64,000 bases of DNA from Massariosphaeria phaeospora (Eukaryota; Ascomycota; Dothideomycetes; Pleosporales). Below, piece after piece: positions 1 to 9,599 of this stretch. How positions within the stretch are numbered: position 1 is the first letter of the stretch; each line of letters begins with the position of its first letter. The stretch spans positions 1 to 64,000 of the forward strand of contig JAADJZ010000019.1 of NCBI GenBank assembly GCA_011032825.1. The letters run 5' to 3'. The translations under genes were made by a program, and so were the position numbers. Below the pieces are notes generated by a model that did no database searches, was not told the DNA's origin, and was given only the letters and a program-made list of their open reading frames with translations.

Positions 1-347
1 AAAACAAAAGCAAATTTAAACAAGTAGCATAATAGAGTATAGTAATAGATTAGCGCAAGTAGCTGCTAAAGCGTTTACAGCACTTTAGCTATTAAAAAAA
101 GCGCGTAGTAAAAAGAGTTAAGAAAGAGCACAACTAGCTCTACGGCTTTGTAGAAACTATAGTAATACAAAGCACAATACCCAAACTTGCTAAAAGAATA
201 TAAAAAAAGCTTTTAAATTAGATGCTAGCACGACGTACGCAGGTTTCTTGTTTAATAGCAATTAATTTAATATTTTTAAGATAAGTTGGTTGTGCTAAAA
301 TATTTTGTTAAGTTTACTAGTTTGTTGAGTTCGCTAGTACTTTACGT
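1..347 (+). mobile_element. Pogo/Fot1-like element A1, 3' end only
   Basis: This is the 3' end of a type I pogo-like DNA transposon cut by the window edge. It matches the end of the better preserved copy A3 (35041-35385): the last part of the transposase, including the region of its CCHC knuckle, then the terminal inverted repeat ending ...TTTACGT before a TA. It is almost exactly the reverse complement of 858-1204, the same end of copy A2. In-frame stops are TAG or TAA. It cannot encode a working protein. Confidence 0.85.
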
Positions 348-349
348 TA

Positions 350-855
350 TTGTTTTTTTCTTTTTTAAATTACTACTTGCAAGTAAGCTAGCGAATAGGT
401 ATAAGTTGAGTTAAAGTTGAGTTAGATTCGCACGAATTAGAAAACGAAAATTAAAATCTTTACTTTTTAATATCTTACCTAGTACTATAGATATACTAAT
501 GCAAATTTAACACGTGCTACAGATATATAAATACAATTATATGTAAAATTATTAGAGAATTCTGCCTAGTCTAGAGTATATTTCATTTATCTTTTATAGA
601 TTTAATAAATAAAAAGCTATATTAAAGAAGCTAGACTAGCTAGAATTCTCTAATAATTTTATATATAATTGTGTTTATATATCTATAGTACGTATTAAAT
701 TTGCATTAGTATATCTATAGTACTAGGTAAGATATTAAAAAGTAAAGATTTTAATTTTCGTTTTCTAGTTCGTGCGAATCTAACTCAACTTTAACTTAAC
801 CTATACCTATTCGCTAGCCTACTTGCAAGTAGTAATTTAAAAAAGAAAAAAACAA
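350..855. repeat. Palindromic MITE-like element M5a
   Basis: This 506-bp non-coding element lies between the TA at 348-349 and the TA at 856-857. Its two arms of roughly 215 bp are inverted copies (both begin TTGTTTTTTTC when read inward) around a short unique centre near 600. The arms differ at scattered transition-type positions. It lacks the 9+17+17 terminal plan of the other elements here. A related element (M5b) lies at 3861-18879, sharing the AGCGAATA and GTTAAGTTAAAG motifs. What mobilises it is unknown. Confidence 0.7.
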
Positions 856-857
856 TA

Positions 858-2635
858 ACGTAAAGTACTAGCGAACTCAACAAACTAGTAAACTTAACAA
901 AATATTTTAGCACAACCAACTTATCTTAAAAAATATTAAATTAATTGCTATTAAACAAGAAACCTGCGTACGTCGTGCTAGCATCTAATTTAAAAGCTTT
1001 TTTTATATTCTTTTAGCAAGTTTGGGTATTGTGCTTTGTATTACTATAGTTTCTACAAAGCCGTAGAGCTAGTTGTGCTCTTTCTTAACTCTTTTTACTA
1101 CGCGCTTTTTTTAATAGCTAAAGTGCTGTAAACGCTTTAGCAGCTACTTGCGCTAATCTATTACTATACTCTATTATGCTACTTGTTTAAATTTGCTTTT
1201 GTTTTTGTAATTTTCTTTTTGTTGCTTCTTTAATAGTTTTTTTAAAGCTAGAGATTTGATTGCGCATTAGTTTAACTTAATAGGCTATCTAGTAGAACTC
1301 TTTAACAAGCTAATTAACTCTATTCTTTAGAAATAATAGAAAGAAACCAAGCTTAGTAGTAATAAGCTTTAATTGCGATTTAAATTTAAGCGTATTGCTT
1401 GGAGTTTTTAACTGCTACGGCGTTTCTAGTGCAAAAAGTAGTAGCAAAGTACATAGTTGTACTTTAAGACAATTAAAAACTACTTACGCGTTAATAAGAA
1501 CTAGCTTTAAAGCTTTCTTTATTAATATAAAAAACGCGCTAGCGCGCTAAGTTTTAAACGGGTTGAAAGTACTTTAGCTTTAGCAGCGAAAAGCAAACTA
1601 CATCTAGCAGCTAAAAAATATAAAATAAATAAGCTAGCATGCAAAGCGTAAGAATTTCGTACTTAAAGCAATAGTTTTTAAAATTCTAAGATTAGTAGCT
1701 CTTATAGCCGTTTAAAATAAGTAGCTAATACTTTTCTACTTAACGCGCTTTTGTATGCGCGTTAAAATGCTTTAACTATTTAAAACTAAAAGCGTTGTTT
1801 GTCTAGCTGTTCTTAGAAACTAAAAGCTTTTAATTGCTAAGTATAAAGTTTTTCTCGTACTATGCTAAAATGTAAACGCGCTTTTTGTAGATAATAAATA
1901 GCAGAATCGCGTACTTTGCAGCGCAAATGCTTTGGATAACTATTACTTACTTCTAATTGCCTAGCTAGATAAGATTAAGTTAAGTACGTTTTTAAAAGCT
2001 TGTAACAACTTTTATAAACTTAATAATACTTATCTAGAAACTAGTTTTGTTAAAGTTGTGTATATTATTATTTTAGATGCTGTACTTAGCTTTAGTATCT
2101 CTAACAAGCTTAAACTACGCGCTAATTACTTTAGAATTTTCTTGTTGTATTCTTTGCTAGTTCTTTGCTTAATTAAAAGCTATTTTAAGCTTGCTTAAAC
2201 GCGTTACAAATCTCTTAGCCTAGTTTTTGCCTACTAGCTTTTTACTTTACGTAGCTACTAGTTTATTTTCTATATCTCTTACTTTAAATAGCCGAAAAGC
2301 AAATTCTCGCGAATTAAAGTTAAGAATATATTGAATAATTGTTTGCTTTTTAGTTGTAGTAAGCTTTAACAATGTAAGTTGTGTTTAAGCTTCAAATAAT
2401 TTTTTTTTAGCGCGTTTAGAAAGAGTATAGTGTTTAACGTTAAAAGCACTAGTAGTAGCTTAATAGCTTTAGAATTAGCTAAAATTCTAAGCTTTAAAAG
2501 TAAGCTAAAGTTTTTTTTCGTGTTAGTGTAATAACGCGTTAGTTAGTTAAAACATATTGCGTTAATAAAGAAAGTAGTAGTTTTGGCAAATTTTGTTAAG
2601 TTTACTAGTTTGTTGAGTTTGCTAGTGCTTTACGT
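858..2635 (-). mobile_element. Pogo/Fot1-like element A2, RIP-degraded
   Basis: This is a complete but heavily mutated type I pogo-like element of 1778 bp, flanked by TA at 856-857 and 2636-2637. The transposase reads on the minus strand, so its C-terminus lies at low coordinates. The body follows A3 (33538-35385) throughout; for example 1560-1620 is the reverse complement of the segment around the third catalytic Asp of A3. The termini carry ACGTA, then two 17-bp boxes (ACTAGCGAACTCAACAA and ACTAGTAAACTTAACAA at the left end). Stops are frequent and of TAG/TAA type. The known family role is cut-and-paste transposition into TA, and this copy is inactive. Confidence 0.87.
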
Positions 2636-2637
2636 TA

Positions 2638-3668
2638 CTACACTAAGCAGTTGTAAAGTATAAGTTAAAAAAAAAAACAGCTAGTAGAATTTTATTAGCG
2701 TTGCAAAAGTTTATAAACTTGCGCGTAAAGTAGCTACTATAGCTATTAACAAAAAGAAAGCGCTATTGCTAGCGCGCTTTTTGCTTTGTATAGCACTTAA
2801 ACAGCTGCTTAAGCTAAGCTAATTTAATATCGTTATTTGTTTATTTTAAAGTTGAGTTGGCTATAAATACTTAGTGTTTTCTAGCTTTAACGTTGTTAAC
2901 CTAGCTTAATTGCAAGCTAGCTTTTTTTTCGTAGATAAAAGCAAGTAGTAGCGCTTTACTATTAGCGCAAATACAAGCTAAAAGCGTAATCTATTTTCTA
3001 TTGCTATTTTGTATAGCCGCTGTACGCAGTTTTGCTTACTAAACTACTTTAAAAAAAACGCGTTTTAAGCGTGTAGTAATGCTAACAAAAAAGCTTTTTT
3101 TATTTATATTATAAGTGTTGCGCGCTTTAACGTCGTACTTTTGCATTTTTCTATGTAGTAGTTAAAAGTATAGGTTGTATTTCTTATGTAAGTTAGCTTA
3201 GTAACGATTGCAATTAATCTTAGCACTTTATTTAGTAGTAAGCTTAGCTTTATAGCAATGCAAAAAGCGCGAAACCTACGCATGTAAAGCTTTTTGTTTT
3301 GCAACTGCGCTAGCGAAATTTTGTACTATTTCTTTTATTAGTAGTAAGCTTTGCTTTGTGCATTTTTTTATGTACTTTACAAGTTCTTGCTTTTGTTGTA
3401 AATTAAGTAGTTGCCGTTGTTCTAATGCAGCTGTATAAAACTACGTTTTGCTTTTATACTATTGCAATAGTGTAGTGCAATTAATACTAAACTATTGCGC
3501 AATTTTGTAGTAAAAGAAAAATGTACTAGCTTTACACAATTCGATTGCTTTAATTGCAACTTTAATCAAGTTTATGTTAGTAGAAATGCAACGCGTTAAA
3601 GTTAAAATAATGCATATGTTTTAATGCGAAGTAGCTTATTAGCTATACTAGCTTATTTAGCGCACAGG
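2638..3668 (-). mobile_element. Pogo-like clade D element D1, N-terminal half
   Basis: This is part of a third pogo-like clade, read on the minus strand. It aligns by eye with 20560-21615 of D3: a middle portion near 2690-3000, then the N-terminal helix-turn-helix region at about 3313-3668, which also resembles 31488-31842 of D2. The C-terminal half lies beyond the A2/M5a/A1 block or is lost. The right end is approximate, and I see no clean TA duplication there. It is degraded by TAG/TAA stops. Confidence 0.6.
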
Positions 3669-3940
3669 CACTATATCTATTTTTATAAAAAAATTTAGTA
3701 GAAAAACTTTTAACATGCTCGCAATTAATTTGTATTATTTATATTTACGTAAAACGTTAATAGTGCAGCTACAAAAGTTAACTTTAAGTAGAGCAACTAG
3801 TATAGCTTCTAGAAACGCTGCGATAGCTATAGAGCTACTACCGCGTTTCTGTTGCTTATAAGCTAGTAAATAAGTAAAAGTTAAGTTAAAGTTGAGTTAG
3901 CTTACGTTAGATTTCAACTTAACTTTAGCTTTAACCTACG

Positions 3941-4449
3941 TGTTATCAAGAGTTTCTCTTACCAAAAGTACGAGTTATCGAACTCGAAGATTCCGCCTAA
4001 AGAATTGTTCTGTGTTCAAAAGGCTTGATAACAACAAAAAAACAATCTTAATTCTATTTTAGATAGAATAACAAAGTAACAATTTGTTGCCTATAGATCT
4101 AATCTATGTATGAAATGTACTTAGAAGAGTTAACTACAAAGAATCTAAACTGTAAAAGAAATCTTGCTAATCTATATAGTTCTATAATTCTTTGCTAAAA
4201 GCGTTTTGCTTTGCTTGCTTAGTGTGCTTAGCCTAAGCACACTAAGCGCCTCGAGCGTAGTTCTACTTAGTTTGCCAAGACTAAGCGCTATTCTGCTTAG
4301 TTCGCCAAGACTAAGCGCTATTACGTAACTGCTAACTTAACTCTGCTCTGCGCGTTTTCGTACTTCTATCTTGCAAACCTACGAGTTCTAACAACCTTTC
4401 TACGTTGTTGCTTAGTCTACGATACCTAGTATTGTTTCTATTTGTAACA
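3941..4449 (-). repeat. 3' LTR of G1-2
   Basis: The 509-bp repeat starts TGTTATCAAG and ends TTTGTAACA. It matches 17156-17664 with mostly transition differences. It contains the CTTAG/CTAAG motif array at 4218-4315, which is replaced by a different array in the G1-1 LTRs. Confidence 0.95.
4214..4325. promoter_or_regulatory. LTR motif array, CTTAG/CTAAG type
   Basis: Eight copies of CTTAG or its complement CTAAG lie at 4218, 4227, 4233, 4242, 4266, 4281, 4296 and 4311, arranged as inverted pairs. The first four form an almost perfect palindrome, and the last four form two tandem units with the spacer TTGCCAAGA or TCGCCAAGA. The same array is in the other LTR at 17433-17530. The position inside the LTR, the spacing and the symmetry suggest a protein-binding cluster. 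Function is inferred only. Confidence 0.55.
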
Positions 4450-4466
4450 TTATCTTTTTCTTTAAG
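4450..4466 (-). promoter_or_regulatory. Polypurine tract of G1-2
   Basis: Directly inside the 3' LTR the minus strand reads as a purine-rich run (complement of TTATCTTTTTCTTTAAG). This is where plus-strand DNA priming is expected in a minus-strand LTR element, so it supports the orientation. Confidence 0.6.
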
Positions 4467-4615
4467 AATATCGTTCTAATAGCTGTTCTACTATGCCGTG
4501 CTAGTTTCTTTTGTGCTTTGCATCAAAAGTGCTTTTTCGTATAAAAGTAAGTTAACTCTAATTCTCGTTGTGTCGTAGCTTTCTTTTGTATTTTTTTAAG
4601 TTTTTAAGTTTAACT

Positions 4616-5230
4616 ATGCCTAAGGCTTTCTTTTCTCCTATTGCTCTAGTAGGCAAATTAACTTGTCGTCGTTACAAACAAATTGCTTAGATTCGCGAAC
4701 GTAGTTGTAAAATGCTAAATCCCTATAGTCGTTGCTTAAAGAAAAGTCTTTAGTGTCTTGTAGAAGCATTGTCTAAGAAGTGTACTAAGTGTTTAAGCTT
4801 TAGTGCTTCTTGTAGGCTTGCGCTGTTTTTTAAAAAGTAAGCTGCGCTTTAGCAAAAGCGACGCAACCTACGCTATCGGCTTTTTGTAGTAAAAAGCCAA
4901 GCTGCTGCACTTCGTGCTAAGCTTTCTGCTATAGAAATAAAAAAGCACGTCCATCTATCTTAAGAGTAGATTGCGATTGAAGAGTTAGAACGAGCTAACT
5001 GCGAGGTCGCGCTTTCTAGAGCTTCTACGAGTTCTAAGAGTATAGTTTCTACTAATAGTCTTGCACTACTGCTACTCGAAACTTTTTCGACTAACCTAGG
5101 CTAGTTACAAACTAACTCTTCTCTACTCGCTTTTTTTTTTTTTGATTTTTCTACTTTTTTAGAGAACTTGGATTCTTTGCTTTTAGATTTCGCTAGTAAT
5201 ACTTCTGTACTAGTTCCTTGCAGTTTGTAA
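4616..5230 (+). pseudogene. Antisense accessory gene of G1-2, Zn2Cys6-like coiled-coil protein
   Basis: A 205-codon frame runs from ATG 4616 to TAA 5228-5230 on the strand opposite to gag-pol. It is broken only by TAG/TAA codons at apparent Gln positions. At about residues 38-66 it has the spacing C-x2-C-x6-C-x8-C-x2-C-x6-C, with the first Cys changed to Tyr, as in fungal binuclear zinc clusters. A Lys/Arg/Ala-rich, probably helical region follows. The last 60 to 70 codons overlap the end of the pol chromodomain on the other strand. G1-1 has an equivalent frame (23527-24144) with the same start, stop and cysteine spacing but a very different first two thirds. Accessory antisense genes of this sort are, from memory, found in other fungal Ty3 elements. 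Their function is unknown to me. Confidence 0.65.
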
Positions 5231-7346
5231 AATTCCGTATTAGTTCTCATGTATTCTAGCTCTCTAGCTATTTTTGCTATTTGACTATGTATTTCCACTA
5301 ACGTCTGAACTTTTGTAGGTTCTTAACTTCTTCGACTTCGTACTCTTTGTTTTTAAGTTTAATATTAGTTGCTACTTTAGCGTCTAGTAGTGCTAGTTTA
5401 AAAAGTAATTTGTAAAAAACTAAGTGTATGCGCATACTTGTAAGTAGCTATAGTTTAAATAATACAAGTTTCTTAACTTTTAGAATTTTGAATAGTTTTA
5501 TTTGGAAGTTGTTTAACTTGTTGCATAGTTGTTTAGTTTTTAGGTTTTTTTGTAAGAGAAAAACTCTATTTCTCTCTTTAAAAGTTAGTCTCTTAAGCTT
5601 TTTTTTATTTGCTAACTTAGCTGTCGTAAGGTTTCTTTAAGCAATTCGTTGGCTTAATTCGTTGTGTAATTCTCGCATTCTAGAAGCTTTGTTGTTTGCT
5701 ACTAGCAAAATGCTTTTAATATTCTTTAAATTCTAATAAGCTACTAGCTTATATCTATAGTTTGCGTAGTATAGCGAGTGTTCTATTGTCGTAAACCTTG
5801 TGCTGTTGTATGCTAATTGTGCTGTTAGCAAAAGTTTAACTTAGTTGTTTTGTAGCTTGTTAGTGTACATTTGTAAGTACTATTTTAGCGTTTAGTTTGT
5901 TCGTTTTGTCTAGCTGTTTGTTTGTAGGTGAAAGCTAGTTAATAGCTTCTTTACAACCTCTAACTAAGCTAGAAACGTATTTTAAAACTTTAATGTAAAC
6001 AGTTTGTTTCTATTAGTAATAAACTATTCTAGCAATTTGTAATTAGCAACAAGTGCTTTTGTAACTTCGTAAGCTATTTCTTCTGCTGTAATTAACTTTT
6101 CTGTTAGTACAAAATGTAATTCTTTGGTTAATTAATTTACAATTACCAAGATCGAGTTGCATAGCCGTGCTAATTTGAGTTTTAACAATTTTAAAAGCTT
6201 TACTATAAAATCTATTGTAACGCTAATCTATAAGCGTGCGAGTAGTTCTAGCAGTTAAAGTAGTCCGTAGAGCTTATGTTTCTTGAGTTTGTTTTTTAAA
6301 CAATCTAAACAGTTGCTTATTGCTTTTTAAACTATGTTTTGTACGTAGAGCATTAAGTACTCGTTTAAAATCTGTTAAACTATTTTGTTAATTTTTAAGT
6401 GTCTATATGCTTGTAAAGCATGTAATTTTTAAATAAGCTATATAGCTTAAGTGTTGTTTGTAACTATTTATCTTTGCTAGTTGTTTTTGCTTTATTTTTA
6501 GTGCATTCTTTTTTTAATGCTTGTAACTTTAGCTATTTTAGCTAATTGTAGTTAGTTGTATTTGAAGGTTTTGTCTAAGTTCCGTTGTAATACTAGGTCG
6601 TGCGTAACTAGTTTGTTAGTTTTTATAAAATCTAATTTTTAACTAAGCGCGTTTGCGGTTCTATTGTTAATTTCTTTGCGATAGTAAATTTTAATGTCGT
6701 AATCTACTATAAATTCGGCTTATTTAACTTGTTGTCTATTTAATTTCTTAGTTGTAGTAAAGCTAGTAAAGTTTTAATAATCTAAGTACACTTGTACTTA
6801 ATGCCTTAGTTCTTTTAGCTATGCTTTTTATTGTTCAAAAGCGTTTATTATTGCTAATAGCTTTTTATTGTAAACGTTGTAATTGAGTTTTACTCTTAAG
6901 AACTTTCTAGAATAGTAAAACATTAGTTTCTATTTTCTATTGTTGCATTGTTGTAATAGTATTGCTCTTAATGCGTAGTCTAAAGTATTAGTTTTTACTT
7001 AAGTTTTTTTTTTTAAGTTGTACATCTGTAGCATTGGTGCTATAGTAAACTTTTTTTTAAGTTCTTAAAACGCTTGTTCTAGTGCTTTTGTTTACTTAAA
7101 CTTTTTATTTTTTTTAGTAACTTCTAAAAGCAGTGTCGTAGTTTTAAAGTAATTTTTAATAAACTTTTAATAAAAGTTAGCAAATTTTAAGAAAAACTGC
7201 ACGTTTTGTACTATTTTAAGAGTTAGCTATTTTTATACAGTTTAAATTTTCTTTAAGTCTATAAACACACTTTCTTTTAAAATAATAAATTCTAAATAGC
7301 TAGTTTTTGTAACGTGAAATTTACATTTTTTTAAGTAAAGTAGTAG
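5180..7346 (-). pseudogene. G1-2 pol, downstream half: RNase H, integrase, chromodomain
   Basis: Read on the minus strand from 7346 downward, this is the end of reverse transcriptase, RNase H (about 6700-7000, with a degraded form of the KELLA(I/V) helix), integrase (about 5600-6500, with the LVIVD box near 6120-6180), the GPF/Y-like tail, and a chromodomain at about 5190-5340. The chromodomain shows EYEVEEV followed by a W(K/R)YIVK-type strand. Many TAG/TAA stops are present. The upstream half lies at 13928-17150, separated by G2-1. Chromodomains are known to guide chromoviruses to H3K9-methylated chromatin. Confidence 0.8.
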
Positions 7347-7351
7347 CTAGT

Positions 7352-7825
7352 TGTTACGATCAATAATCCGCTAAGCTGCTAAAAGAAGAAAATGCTTTTA
7401 CTTTAGCGCTTAAAGTAACAGAGTATAGCTATACCTTAGGTAAGCTTAGCACGTAAGCTAAGAACTTTTCTTAACAACACAGCTTTTTTATATGCTTTCT
7501 CTAATCTTACGCTCTCTATAGCACCTTAAGAGCAAAAGATTAAAGTGCTTTTATTAATCTAACGGCTTTGTAAGAGCAAGGAGATTATGCAAAGCACACT
7601 TACGTATATAGTTAAAACAATAAACTTTTATAGCTTATTGTTTTCAATTTCAATTACTTAAGTTGACTTTTACTTTGACTTTTATACTCTTTGCAGAACG
7701 AAGCTTGCTACTGCCTTAGTATCGAACGCTATACAACTTCTTTTTTAGTTTATCAAACTTACTTAATTCCTAAGAACTAACCTAAGCCTAATAAACGACT
7801 TTTCTAAGTTCGCTTAGCCTTTACA
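7352..7825 (+). repeat. 5' LTR of G2-1
   Basis: The 474-bp repeat runs from TGTTACGATC to CCTTTACA and matches 13449-13922. It contains inverted short motifs around 7435-7465 (CTTAGG, TAAGCTTAGC, GTAAGCTAAG). No clear tRNA primer-binding site survives just after it. Confidence 0.94.
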
Positions 7826-7959
7826 TATTAAAAACTTTTAAAATAAGTAATACTTTAATAACTACTTTTTTTTATACTTGCACTAGCAGTACGAAAGTAG
7901 CAAAGCTTAACTTCTACTATAGAAATCGCTTAAAGCTAGAAAACTAGTTACTTTAGTTT

Positions 7960-8750
7960 GACTTTTTTTTCAAGTTTGAAGATAACTACGTTAACAACGT
8001 TAACAAGGCATTTCTAATAGCTTCTTACATAAAAGAAATAGCTCTTAAGTAAGTTTAACTTTACTTAAAAAAGTACTTAGATAGCGACAACGACAAAGAC
8101 ATAATTACACGCATGTTTAAAAATCGCGCTGTGTTTAAAAACAAGCTGCAACAATTTTACGCGATCGCTAATAAACCTACTATCGCAGAAAAAACTATTT
8201 AACAAATGCGCTAGACTAAGTTAGCTAAAAACTACGCTAACCTATTTTAATAGTACTTTATCTAAACTAACTAAAACGACAAAGCACTTATGCGCATGTA
8301 CAAGCAAAAGCTAAAAAATAACGTTAAAGTAGAACTAATGCGCTTTAGAGCAGCTACAGACACTTTAGACAACTTAATTAAAGAATTAATCTGCTTTAAC
8401 AATAAGTTGTACAAACTCGCGATTAAAACGCGAGCCGAAGCAAGGTTCTACGTACTAAAGAGCAACAGAAGTTATACACTTAACACTAGCTAGCGTTAAG
8501 TACAAACTTAACACTTACGCCTAGCAAGCGTATACAACTTAGCTTAAAGATACAAACCTATGCACCTCAACAACTTTAACAAAAGCAAACTAATTAATAG
8601 ACAATCAAAGTATAGCAAAGAAACAAGGACCTGCTATAATTGTAGCAAACTAGGCTACATTTCTAGCAACTGTTACTAGAAGAACAAAGTTGTTTAGCAG
8701 TTGAACGTACTGTCTAATACTACAAGTAGTATTGATAAAGAATAAAAAGT
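7960..8750 (+). pseudogene. G2-1 gag with CCHC zinc knuckle
   Basis: The plus-strand reading gives a capsid-like region (about 7970-8480) and then a zinc knuckle at 8632-8676 of form C-x2-C-x4-Y-x4-C. Tyr stands where the family has His (CAC to TAC, a RIP-type change). The segment at 8290-8493 is the longest uninterrupted piece, beginning MRMYKQKLKNN, and has a near-identical counterpart at 49991-50194 in G2-3. Stops elsewhere are TAA/TAG. Gag packages the element RNA into virus-like particles; this one is not functional. Confidence 0.82.
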
Positions 8751-9599
8751 AATTACTTTTATAGATGTTAAGAGTTAGAGAGAATAGTTGCCTAAAGAAA
8801 CAAGTTTAGCTAAAAGAAAATTGCTTTGTAACGATACTAACTCTTTAATAGACAAAGAATACGAGTTACTAGACAAGCAACCAAACTTACTAAATACTAC
8901 AAAACATCGAAACTAGATTATTAAAGAAAAACGAGTACAAAGAATCTATTAATCTAACACTTTACTTTGAAACAATGTACCTAATTACGACGAAGCAGTG
9001 TAGAGATATCTTAACGAGCCCAACTAATAGCTTACAAAAAAAATAAACAAAGAATCTATTAAAAGCTTAAGAAAGCAAGACGCTCTAAAGAAAACATTTT
9101 ACTTTTAAATCTAAACGAATTGGCTACTAAGAAACACTAGCACGATAAAGTAGCAAAAGAATTTTAACGATGCTTTAGAAAGAAACGCGACAACGCGAAC
9201 TCTTACAAACTATAGTACTACTTAAACTACTAAAATCTAGAACACGCGAAAATGTTATAGACAGTGTGCTTTTACAATTACTATTTTACTTACTACTTAA
9301 ACAAGCAAAGCACAAAATAGTTCTCTAAAAGAAAAAGCCAATTCTGCTTTTAAAAGTAGTTTGACTGCAAGAACGACACTTGCGAATACTACTTATAAAA
9401 CAAACGCAACATACTGCACTTCTTTAGAAAAAACAACTTAGCAAAACTACTTGCAATGCAAATGCTTGTAAACAACAACTGCACTTAAGCTTAATAGCAA
9501 ACCTGCTTACACTCTAACTACGCACAGCATTAGACTTTTAAAAAAGCTAACGAATTTGGTATAGATTCTTTTTTAAGCTAGCAACGCCTAACCTCGAAG

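Noticed and set aside
350..855. M5a as a member of the 9+17+17 group
   Set aside because: Its ends are T-rich and show no 17-bp tandem boxes.
3104..3304. Open frame of 66 codons on the minus strand
   Set aside because: On the coding strand of D1 but with no recognisable transposase motif; in degraded sequence a run this short is not evidence of a separate gene.
5101..5298. Lys-rich open frame of 65 codons on the minus strand
   Set aside because: Out of frame with the chromodomain that is readable here on the same strand; it overlaps both pol and the antisense accessory gene and has no start or conservation of its own.
5428..5640. Hydrophobic open frame of 70 codons on the plus strand
   Set aside because: Antisense of the integrase C-terminal tail of G1-2; hydrophobicity comes from T-rich codons opposite a Lys-rich protein.
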